Source: Croceibacterium mercuriale
Lineage (GTDB): Bacteria; Pseudomonadota; Alphaproteobacteria; Sphingomonadales; Sphingomonadaceae
Direction of reading: 5' to 3'
Length of the DNA stretch: 64,000 nt
Assembly: GCF_000802385.1 (NCBI RefSeq)
Contig: NZ_JTDN01000001.1
Location: 2,025,746 to 2,089,745 of the forward strand
Shown: piece by piece, positions 26,944 through 33,882 of the stretch
How the letters are laid out: every line of letters starts with the position of its first letter
Numbering within the stretch: the stretch's first letter is position 1
Notes under the pieces: model-generated
The model's database searches: none
Seen by the model: only the letters and a program-made list of their open reading frames with translations
Told to the model about the DNA's origin: nothing
Translations under genes and position numbers: made by a program

Positions 26944-27891
26944 ATGCCGGGGCGTGACTGGCGCAGCGCCATCGGCGTGCCGCGAACTGCGCCAGCGGTG
27001 CCGGCCCCCGCCGCACCGCGCCTGCCGGAACTGCCCGACCCGGTGCGACGCCTGCTGGAGGAACGGCGCCTGCTGGAAGCGCGCATGCGCGAGGTGACCG
27101 GCGGCGGCGATCCGCGGTTGGCGTCCATCTACGAAGTACGCCCGTTGGCCGAACGAAGGGCGGAACTGGAGACATGGGCCCGCAGCCGTCAGCAGGAGGC
27201 CGGACGTGCCGTCGGGTCCGCGCAGGAGAAGCGGGCAGAGGAGAAGGCGCTGGCGAGCGCCCGGCTGGATGGTCCCCGCCCCGCCCCGCGCCCGCCGGTC
27301 ACCGCCCCTCTGCCGTTGCGGCCGACCGTCGGTGAGACCCTGCGGCGGCGTACCCGGCCGACGCGCCGCTCGCCCGGCGAAAGCGATACGTTCATGGCCG
27401 CGCGGGAAAAGGCCGGCGAGAGCGTGTCGTCGCTCGCCCGGCAGTCCCGCGACCTCGATGCCCGGCGCGACCGCCTGCGTCGCGAAAGCAAGGGGGATGC
27501 CGCCGATGCGATCGACCGGGCGCTGGCCGATACCGGGGTCGACAGGCTGCTGAAGGGTGCGGACAAGCTGGACCGGACCTACGAACGTGCTGCCACCACA
27601 TCGAAGGCGCCCGAACGTGCGGTCCGCGTGGTGGAGGATGACTGGCAACGCCGCCGCGATCGCATCGGCGGCGCCGACCTGGACCGGCACCAGCGTGGCT
27701 ATACCGAACGGACCGCGCGGCTGCTGAACGTGGATACCGGCACCATCGACCAGTTGCAGGACCGCATGCAGCGCCAGCGCGACCGCAGCCTGGGCAGGCG
27801 CCGCGCGGTGCAGGACGAACAGCGCCGCGACGATGACCGGCGCGACCGGGCCCTGGCACGCCGGCAGGCGCGGCGGGAGGAGGACCGATGA
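26944..27891 (+). CDS. Operon gene 7: Arg-rich coiled-coil-like protein
   Basis: A 315-residue, strongly basic protein made largely of Arg/Ala/Glu/Asp helices, e.g. VRRLLEERRLLEARMREVTG, LARQSRDLDARRDRLRRESK and DRRDRALARRQARREEDR at the C-terminus. Pro-rich segments separate the helices (PAPRPPVTAPLPLRPTVG). No known domain. Highly charged helices of this kind can act as a scaffold or nucleic-acid or membrane-phosphate binder, but the sequence does not decide. ATG 26944 has GAGG six bases upstream; a GTG at 26932 is in frame. Its stop overlaps the gene 8 start (ATGA). Confidence 0.65.
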   Translation: MPGRDWRSAIGVPRTAPAVPAPAAPRLPELPDPVRRLLEERRLLEARMREVTGGGDPRLASIYEVRPLAERRAELETWARSRQQEAGRAVGSAQEKRAEEKALASARLDGPRPAPRPPVTAPLPLRPTVGETLRRRTRPTRRSPGESDTFMAAREKAGESVSSLARQSRDLDARRDRLRRESKGDAADAIDRALADTGVDRLLKGADKLDRTYERAATTSKAPERAVRVVEDDWQRRRDRIGGADLDRHQRGYTERTARLLNVDTGTIDQLQDRMQRQRDRSLGRRRAVQDEQRRDDDRRDRALARRQARREEDR

Positions 27892-28556
27892 GCACCGACC
27901 GCTTCGTGCAGGACTCCATCGAGGATACGCTGCTGGCGCTCGCCACCGGCCTCCGCGAGGCGCAGGAGGCGCTGAACGAAAGCCCGCCGCTGGACGCCTA
28001 TGGTCGTCCGCTGCCATCGTACCAGATCCCGTGGCTGGATTTCGAGATCAACACCCGGATCGAGACGGTGCGCCAGTCCGACGGGCGGACAATCTTCCGC
28101 GTGGCGCTGAGCAAGCCGGCGGGCGGCAGTTCGTCCAGCTCCACGCAGTCGCTGGACAGCAAGCTGTCGGGCCGGTTCGTGGCGGTGCCGCCGGGTGACG
28201 GGATGCCGGTCGCGCGGCTGCTGGTCACGGCGCAACAGGCGGAAGGGGATGGCAGGACGTTGCGGATCGGCATCCAGCTGGGCAACAGCGCGGGCGAACT
28301 GCTGGCCGACCGGCGCGTGGAAGTGAACATCGATCCCGGGGCATCGCAGGCGCTGTCCGCCGTCAACAATGTCGCGTTCGACCGGCCACAGGGCGGCACG
28401 CTGCTGGCGGAAGCGGTGCTGGTGACCGGGGCGGACGGCACTGCCGGCACACTGCTGTCGATCGACCCGAAAGAGCCGGCAGGCGCGATCATCGTGGTGA
28501 CCGCGCAGGCTGGCGCGGCGAAGGCCAGCACCTCCATCCCGGCGGCGAAGCCATGA
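27888..28556 (+). CDS. Operon gene 8: divergent paralogue E
   Basis: A 222-residue protein that keeps the family outline in divergent form: helix SIEDTLLALATGLREAQEAL, strand block QIPWLDFEINTRIETV, a Ser-rich linker (GGSSSSSTQS), and tail LDSKLSGRFVAVPPGDG. After this it adds about 100 residues of beta-rich sequence (ARLLVTAQQAEGDGRTLRIG, GTLLAEAVLVTGADGTAG) that look like an immunoglobulin-like or similar sandwich. No signal peptide. Four-base overlaps with genes 7 and 9 indicate obligate co-translation, so its product probably acts stoichiometrically with them. Confidence 0.65.
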   Translation: MSTDRFVQDSIEDTLLALATGLREAQEALNESPPLDAYGRPLPSYQIPWLDFEINTRIETVRQSDGRTIFRVALSKPAGGSSSSSTQSLDSKLSGRFVAVPPGDGMPVARLLVTAQQAEGDGRTLRIGIQLGNSAGELLADRRVEVNIDPGASQALSAVNNVAFDRPQGGTLLAEAVLVTGADGTAGTLLSIDPKEPAGAIIVVTAQAGAAKASTSIPAAKP

Positions 28557-29740
28557 AGAGCGTGCTGGGCATCGCCCGCATCAGCAACGCCGACGGGGCG
28601 CCCGCCGCCGGGCTGCAGCTGCGGATGCAGAGCTTCTCGCTCAAGACCGGCAAATGGATCAACGTCGCCAGCGGCGCAACGGGCGATGATGGCAACATCA
28701 GCCTGTCCGGCCCGCTGGAAGAGGATGATGATGACGGCGCCCCGCAATTGCGGCTGGTGCGCGCGCCCGCCAATGCGGTCCTGTCGGAAGGCGGGCGGCT
28801 GTCCTACAATCGCGATACAGGGGAGTTGGCGATCGAGTTCGGTGACCTGGTCGACCTGGGTGATCCGGTCAGCCCGGCGGCAGTCGATGTGCGTTTTGCG
28901 CGCATCAACCACACCATCGCCGCCCAGCCCGCCTCCATCCGCACGAACGCCGCAACCGGGATGCGGGTGGCCGCGCGCGGTATTGGCGCTGACCTGCAGC
29001 GGGCGGAGCTGAACGCCGCCACGTTGCGGCCTCAGCTGGACCTGCTGAACGTGCAGCTCGCCACCCGGGACAAGGAGATCACCGAGCTCCGCAGCAACCT
29101 GCAGTCGCGAGACAATGTGGCCCTGCAATTGCAGCAGAAGGTGCAGCAGATCCCGCAGCTGGAGGCGCAGATCGCCGGCTTGCGGGTGGTGGAACGGGAT
29201 CTGGCGACCGAACGGGGGCGGGCCGTCGATCTGGGCCGCCAGCTGGAACAGGTGCGCAAGGAGAACGAGCAGCTCAAGGCGCCGCAGGCGCAGACCGTCA
29301 GCACGCAGGCCGTGGCGGAAAATTTGGGCCGGCAGATCCGCCAGGCGCAGGTCGCCATCGGGGCGGAAGCCGGCGGGCTGGCGCTCGCGAATGTGCGAGT
29401 GAAGATCAAGGGCGTGGCCGCCAATGGCGCGCAGACCGTGCAGTTCCTGGGCAAGGACGATCTGGAAAAGACCGACATGCACGGCGGTCTGGCGGAATTC
29501 GACTTCGAATTCGGGCAGCAGGGCACGCCCGCCCCGGTGGACGACGTGGTGGTGCCTGCGCTGCGCGGCCTGACCGAAAGCGCCGTGCGGCAGGTGCTGG
29601 TCGCACTGGGGTTGCGGCTGTCGCCGGTCAGCGGGCCGGCGGATGGCGGCGTGGCGCCCGGACAGGCGGTGATGCAGGCACCCGCCGCCGGCACCCGCGC
29701 GGCGCGCGGCGCCACCATTACCGTCGTGTTTGCCGGTTGA
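28553..29740 (+). CDS. Operon gene 9: coiled-coil protein with C-terminal PASTA domain
   Basis: A 395-residue protein in four parts. An N-terminal beta-rich domain (1-100) opens MKSVLGIARISNADGAPAAG. A coiled coil at about 142-245 includes LRPQLDLLNVQLATRDKEIT and VERDLATERGRAVDLGRQLE. A segment (AENLGRQIRQAQVAIG...ALANVRVKIKG) faintly echoes the operon family. Last comes a PASTA domain at about 332-394 (VPALRGLTESAVRQVLVALG ... APAAGTRAARGATITVVF). PASTA domains bind peptidoglycan or act as extracellular spacers in penicillin-binding proteins and kinases; here there is no signal peptide or membrane anchor, which is unusual. Co-translated with gene 8. Confidence 0.72.
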   Translation: MKSVLGIARISNADGAPAAGLQLRMQSFSLKTGKWINVASGATGDDGNISLSGPLEEDDDDGAPQLRLVRAPANAVLSEGGRLSYNRDTGELAIEFGDLVDLGDPVSPAAVDVRFARINHTIAAQPASIRTNAATGMRVAARGIGADLQRAELNAATLRPQLDLLNVQLATRDKEITELRSNLQSRDNVALQLQQKVQQIPQLEAQIAGLRVVERDLATERGRAVDLGRQLEQVRKENEQLKAPQAQTVSTQAVAENLGRQIRQAQVAIGAEAGGLALANVRVKIKGVAANGAQTVQFLGKDDLEKTDMHGGLAEFDFEFGQQGTPAPVDDVVVPALRGLTESAVRQVLVALGLRLSPVSGPADGGVAPGQAVMQAPAAGTRAARGATITVVFAG

Positions 29741-29756
29741 AGGAAGGACATAGGCC

Positions 29757-30458
29757 ATGCCGAACGAACTGTCGGACTTCCTGGGGGAAACGGTCGCCAC
29801 GCCCCTTGGCGACGTGATCGCCGCTGTCGGCCAGGGTGTCGCCGCCGCGCAGGAGGCGCTGGACCGCGGATCGCTCGAACAGACGCTGGAGCTGTACCGC
29901 GACGGGGGTGACGAGATGATCGCCTTGCTGCGGGAGATCGGATATCGGCCGACCTTCTACGCCCTGCCCGAGACCATCGGCGAGGTGACAGTCGCCATGC
30001 GCATCTCCGGCGCCGGCATGCAAGGGCAGGCCGCGGCGGCGGCGGTCCCGCCCGTCCTCAACCCGTCACTGCTGGCCAGTGCCCGCATCGCCAACATCTC
30101 GCGTGTGGCCGTGCGCAAGCTGCCGACGACCTATGTCACGCCGGTCGATGCCAGTTTCCAGAACCGCTACAATTACAGCGCTACGGCCAGTTCCAAGATC
30201 ACCTTCAAGATCGTACCTGTCCCCGCCCCCGGCCGGGTGGACGAACTGCGCGTGATCCCCAGCCTGATGAACACGACGCTGGGCGTGGCCCGCTCGCTCG
30301 CACTGTCGCTCGACATCGCGATCCAGGTCGTGGATGCAGAAGGGACGGAAGTGGCCCAGCCGGACGAGACGCGGCCGATCGCGGAACAGGAGCCGGAGGC
30401 CGGCACCATCATGACTGGCGATGCGACGGTGAACGTCACGCTGAAGCCGGACGGCTGA
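29757..30458 (+). CDS. Operon gene 10: paralogue F
   Basis: A 233-residue family member closing the operon. The helix is LGDVIAAVGQGVAAAQEALD, the strand block LLREIGYRPTFYALPETIGE, VTVAMRIS, then an Ala/Pro-rich linker. The tail is VDASFQNRYNYSATASSKIT followed by FKIVPVPAPGRVDELRV, and about 70 extra residues end in beta-like sequence (IQVVDAEGTEVAQPDETRPI ... VNVTLKPDG). The AAGGAAGGA upstream gives it an independent start 16 bp after gene 9. No clear terminator follows; the next 240 bp hold nothing recognisable before a decayed TupA-like fragment. Confidence 0.72.
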   Translation: MPNELSDFLGETVATPLGDVIAAVGQGVAAAQEALDRGSLEQTLELYRDGGDEMIALLREIGYRPTFYALPETIGEVTVAMRISGAGMQGQAAAAAVPPVLNPSLLASARIANISRVAVRKLPTTYVTPVDASFQNRYNYSATASSKITFKIVPVPAPGRVDELRVIPSLMNTTLGVARSLALSLDIAIQVVDAEGTEVAQPDETRPIAEQEPEAGTIMTGDATVNVTLKPDG

Positions 30459-30972
30459 CCCGGCGCCGCCAGTGCAGCCTCCGTGCGGAAATTGCCGCGA
30501 AGCCGAGCATCAGAACTGGATTGTGCCGCCTGGCCGCCAGCCGGTTGCCAGGTGTCGTCCGGGACATCAGCGATGGCGCGCCTGCCAGTTGGCGTGATCA
30601 GATCAAAGCCGGTCCCAGTTTACTCGTCGGCTGTATGACCCCGGTGCGGACGTTCGGCGACGGGCTCCCAGGAAGCGGACGCTTATTCATCTTGAGCCTA
30701 CAGCGATTTAACACGGTGAGCAGTCGCGCGCCTGCATCCAGAGCAGGCCCTGTGCCGGTCGAGCGAGTCCGGCACGACCGACAGCAGGCCGGATCCCGGA
30801 TACACAGTGACCTCGCCAAATAGCGGCTGTCCCACGACCTCGTAGCAATCGATGCGCGACCTGCTCGTGATATGCGACAGTCCTGCCGCAAGCCGCCTTG
30901 ATTCCACAGGCCGCAGCGTGCGATGTGATCGTTTCCGCCTGCCTGCCAAACAGTAGGGCTAGCTGAAGGTGC
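30459..30972. other. Gap after the operon, mostly non-coding
   Basis: A 514-bp stretch. Its only recognisable content is the minus-strand TupA-like remnant at 30698-30874. I see no intrinsic terminator for the upstream operon and no repeats that would mark element ends. Confidence 0.4.
30698..30874 (-). pseudogene. TupA-like ATP-grasp remnant
   Basis: The minus strand reads HITSRSRIDCYEVVGQPLFG, then EVTVYPGSGLLSVVPDSLDR. The pattern R-[IV]-D-x-Y-E-V-x-G-x-x-x-FGE-x-T-x-YPGSG is characteristic of TupA-like ATP-grasp proteins of polysaccharide and teichuronopeptide-type pathways. Only the C-terminal catalytic piece is left, without start or upstream domain, so it is a fragment. It flanks the unusual ten-gene operon on the downstream side. 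Confidence 0.55.
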
Positions 30973-31032
30973 GTGACGTGGAGCCGGCTCGGTCATTTGC
31001 ATGCAACCTCGCGTTCGATCTATGGTGAAGCA

Positions 31033-32049
31033 GTGAAGCAGCTAGCTGACATTGGCGTCGGACTGATCGGCTACGGGCTCGGCGGCCGAGCCTTTCATGC
31101 GCCGTATATCCGCGTGACCCCGGGAATGTCGTTGCGAGCAGTGGTCTCCCGCGACTCGGCCAAGGTGCACGCCGATCTGCCTGGCGCCCTCGTGGTTTCC
31201 GGCATCGACGCGCTGCTGGCGGAGCCGGGCATCGATCTGGTGGTAATCAGCAGCCCTGACGCGCTGCATGCCGACCATGCCTTGGCAGCCCTGCGCGCGG
31301 GTAAGCACGTCCTGGTCGACAAGCCGTTCGCGACCACGCTCGCCGATGCCCACGAGGTCGCGCGCGAAGCTGAAGCGCGAGGACGGCTCCTCACTATTTT
31401 CCATAACCGGCGCTGGGATGCCGACTTCCTCACCCTGAAGCGACTCCTGCGTGAGGGCATGCTGGGCGACATCGTCCAGTTCGAAAGCCACTTCGATCGC
31501 TGGCGGCCCGAGCCGGCCGCAACCTGGAAGGAAGCCCGCGAAGGAGGATCATGGCAGGACCTCGGACCCCACCTGATTGACCAGGCGCTACAATTGTTCG
31601 GGGTGCCCAGCGGGATCAGCGCTGACATCGCAACCCTGCGTGACGGAGCTCCTGCTCCGGACTATTTTCACGCTGTGCTGCGCTATCCCGGCCTTCGTGT
31701 CCTGCTTCATTCTAGCAAGCTCGCGGCCGAACACGGCCTACGGTTTGCGGTTCACGGTACGCGCGGTAGCTGGATCAAACACGGTACCGACTTACAGGAG
31801 GCGGCGGCGGTGGCGGGCAAGTTGCCGCAGGGCGACTGGGGGCACGATCCGGTGCCCGGCATTTTCACAGATGCAAATGGTGTCGCAAGTGAGATCGCCA
31901 ACGAACCCGGCGACTATCGCTTGTTCTGGAGTGCTCTTGTAGCGGCACTGCGCGGCGAAGGTCCGAACCCTGTCCCGCCATCCGAGGCCATCGCGGTAAT
32001 GAATGTACTCGACGCGGGACTGCAAGACGCCAGACGAGGGGAGGACTGA
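31033..32049 (+). CDS. Gfo/Idh/MocA-family oxidoreductase
   Basis: A 338-residue NAD(P)-dependent dehydrogenase. The N-terminal Rossmann motif is IGVGLIGYGLGGRAFHAPYI; DLVVISSPDALHADHALAAL and the catalytic-region motif HVLVDKPFATTLADAHEV (the usual E/D-K-P) follow. The second domain has FHNRRWDADFLTLKRLL and GGSWQDLGPHLIDQALQLFG, the latter carrying the conserved Asp/His pair. These features place it with the YdgJ/YhhX-like subgroup; the substrate, probably a sugar or inositol derivative, is not determined. GTG 31033 is chosen because it puts the Rossmann strand a few residues from the start; a longer GTG start at 30973 exists. No operon partners. Confidence 0.88.
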   Translation: MKQLADIGVGLIGYGLGGRAFHAPYIRVTPGMSLRAVVSRDSAKVHADLPGALVVSGIDALLAEPGIDLVVISSPDALHADHALAALRAGKHVLVDKPFATTLADAHEVAREAEARGRLLTIFHNRRWDADFLTLKRLLREGMLGDIVQFESHFDRWRPEPAATWKEAREGGSWQDLGPHLIDQALQLFGVPSGISADIATLRDGAPAPDYFHAVLRYPGLRVLLHSSKLAAEHGLRFAVHGTRGSWIKHGTDLQEAAAVAGKLPQGDWGHDPVPGIFTDANGVASEIANEPGDYRLFWSALVAALRGEGPNPVPPSEAIAVMNVLDAGLQDARRGED

Positions 32050-32373
32050 ATGACGCTTGGTCCCGAACCAAGATCGTGTTGGCCGGATGACAGGCCAGCA
32101 TGAAGCTCTGATCCAGCAGGTGAGAACCCCACCCAAGGCAGCCATGCAGAGTTCCCTTCCCACCTCCCGACTCCGGCCGTTCATTCATCACGATCTTACG
32201 GCCGCTTTCCGGCGCTCTGATCTAGCTGATGGCCGGCAAGACAGGGAGGAGAGGGAACTGTTGCGGTTTGGAGAGGCAGATTGCGATAGCGCACGAGTGG
32301 CGAAACCAACGAAATGGTTCTCATCGCTGGAGCCACGAGGCATGATCAGGCGAAGCTTGGATGTGGGGACGTA
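32050..32373. other. Intergenic, no gene seen
   Basis: A 324-bp gap between the oxidoreductase and the PH-domain gene. Short frames do not look like proteins. No repeat, hairpin terminator or remnant was recognised. Confidence 0.4.
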
Positions 32374-32961
32374 ATGCTGGGACCAACAACCGACCGTCTC
32401 TGCCAAAAGGTCCTGTTACGCGGTACGTTTAGCCAGAAACTACGGATATATCTTTTCTTCCACTGGACGGCCGTGATCGCCGCGACCGTTGTTGGCATTG
32501 CCCTTTTGCCACTCTGGTTGCTCATCGGTCCACCTTGGATCAAGCGCTATCATGCAACGCTGCGATGCGAAGTGAACGACCGGAATGTTGTGATAGGCAA
32601 GGGACTATTGTTTCGCCGCGAACTGACTATTCCGATCGACAAGATCCAGGACATATCGATCCGCGAAGGCCCGCTGTTGTCTGCGTTTGGCTTGCTACGG
32701 CTACGCATCGAAACCGCGGGCCAGTCGGGATCATCAGGCAGCAAATCAGATGCAGATCTGGTCGGGTTGCTTGACGCTCGAGCGTTGCGCGATCAGATTC
32801 TTGAGCAGCGGGACGCTCTGGCTTCGCGAATTCACCTGTCCGTAGACGACGATCGACAAGTGCTGATCAACATCCGCGACACACTGCTCCGGATCGAGGC
32901 GCGTCTGTCAGAGAACGAGAAAAATACTGGCTCAGCCGACTCCAATCAGGCTCCATCGTGA
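32374..32961 (+). CDS. PH-domain (YdbS-like) membrane protein
   Basis: A 195-residue protein with a hydrophobic hairpin near the N-terminus (IYLFFHWTAVIAATVVGIAL, LPLWLLIG) and a bacterial PH domain (bPH_2, formerly DUF304) after it: LRCEVNDRNVVIGKGLLFRR, ELTIPIDKIQDISIREGPL and SAFGLLRLRIETAGQSG. The PIDKIQDI and FGLxxLRIETAG elements are characteristic. The C-terminus is helical (ILEQRDALASR ... RDTLLRIEARLSENEK). Members are membrane-anchored with unknown roles. ATG 32374 is chosen over an upstream GTG/ATG frame because GGGGA lies just upstream. Confidence 0.82.
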   Translation: MLGPTTDRLCQKVLLRGTFSQKLRIYLFFHWTAVIAATVVGIALLPLWLLIGPPWIKRYHATLRCEVNDRNVVIGKGLLFRRELTIPIDKIQDISIREGPLLSAFGLLRLRIETAGQSGSSGSKSDADLVGLLDARALRDQILEQRDALASRIHLSVDDDRQVLINIRDTLLRIEARLSENEKNTGSADSNQAPS

Positions 32962-33072
32962 CCCAACGCGGACGTTTAGCCTGCTTTGCTCGCGTCTCAG
33001 AGACGGACATTCGTTCATCTTCGTAGCTTAGGCTTACGGCTGTGTGGGCTGGTAGCGAGGGTCAGGCGCTTC

Positions 33073-33882
33073 CTACCGCGGCCATGACCGAGCGGCATCG
33101 ACCTTAACGAGGCGACCCCGCCCTAGACACGTGACGCTCAATGAGGCTCCTACCTCAAGCGCGACCGCGTCGCCGATCAGAATCAGCGTGGGCAGGTCGG
33201 CGGCAAGGGCCTTCACCGCCAGCGGCAGCAGGTCGAGCCGGGTGCGCAGCAGTTTCTCGTCCGGCAGGCTGACATTGCAGGCGATCAGCGCGGGCGTGCT
33301 GCCGGCCAGACCCGCCGCGATCAGGTTGCGGCTGACCTCGCCCGCTGCCTCCCGCCCCATATAGATCGCCAGCGTGGCGTCGGCCTGTGCCAGCGCCGCC
33401 CAGTCGAGGTCCAGTGCGGCACCGCGGCGCGTGTGCGCGGTGACGAACTGCACCCGCCGGGCAATGCCGCGCAGCGACAGCGACAGGCCGGCGGACGCCG
33501 CCGTGGCGCTGGCGGCGGTGATGCCGGGGCAGATCCGCACGGGAATGCCGGCATGCCTCAAAGCGGTCAGCTCCTCCATCGAGCGGCCGAAGATCGATGG
33601 ATCGCCGCCCTTCAGCCGCACCACCCGCGCGCCGCTCGATGCCGCCTCCACCAGCAGCGCGTCGATCGTGCCCTGGTCCTTGCTGTGCCGGCCCGATCGC
33701 TTGCCCACCGGCATCAGCCGCGCCTGCGGTGCAAGGTCCAGGATGGCGGGGCCGACCAGCGCGTCGTGGAACACCACCTCCGCCGCTGCCAGCAGCCGTT
33801 CGGCCTTGCGCGTCAGCAGTTCGGGATCGCCCGGCCCCGCGCCCACCAGCCAGACCGAACCTGCGGGAAAGTCGTCAGCCAT
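33073..33882 (-). CDS. cobA: Uroporphyrinogen-III C-methyltransferase
   Basis: A 269-residue SUMT that methylates uroporphyrinogen III at C-2 and C-7 to precorrin-2, the entry to siroheme, the cofactor of the nearby NirB. Motifs are VWLVGAGPGDPELLTRKAER (residues about 9-28), VVFHDALVG, VPVxKRSGRHS in the form MPVGKRSGRHSKDQ, GARVVRLKGGDPSIFGR, and ICPGITAASATAASAG. The N-terminal CysG oxidase/ferrochelatase part is absent, so siroheme completion needs other genes. The start ATG 33882 overlaps the end of nasA by eight bases; it is the last gene of the nitrate assimilation operon. Confidence 0.95.
   Translation of the reverse strand: MADDFPAGSVWLVGAGPGDPELLTRKAERLLAAAEVVFHDALVGPAILDLAPQARLMPVGKRSGRHSKDQGTIDALLVEAASSGARVVRLKGGDPSIFGRSMEELTALRHAGIPVRICPGITAASATAASAGLSLSLRGIARRVQFVTAHTRRGAALDLDWAALAQADATLAIYMGREAAGEVSRNLIAAGLAGSTPALIACNVSLPDEKLLRTRLDLLPLAVKALAADLPTLILIGDAVALEVGASLSVTCLGRGRLVKVDAARSWPR

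Noticed and set aside
25435..28017. 860-codon minus-strand frame across operon genes 4-7
   Set aside because: Antisense to several well-supported genes with ribosome-binding sites; the translation is His/Arg/Ala-rich without recognisable fold.
21673..30458. Operon as a contractile injection system, tailocin or gas-vesicle cluster
   Set aside because: No sheath, tube, baseplate, AAA+ ATPase or GvpA-like sequence is present; the paralogues do not resemble these proteins.
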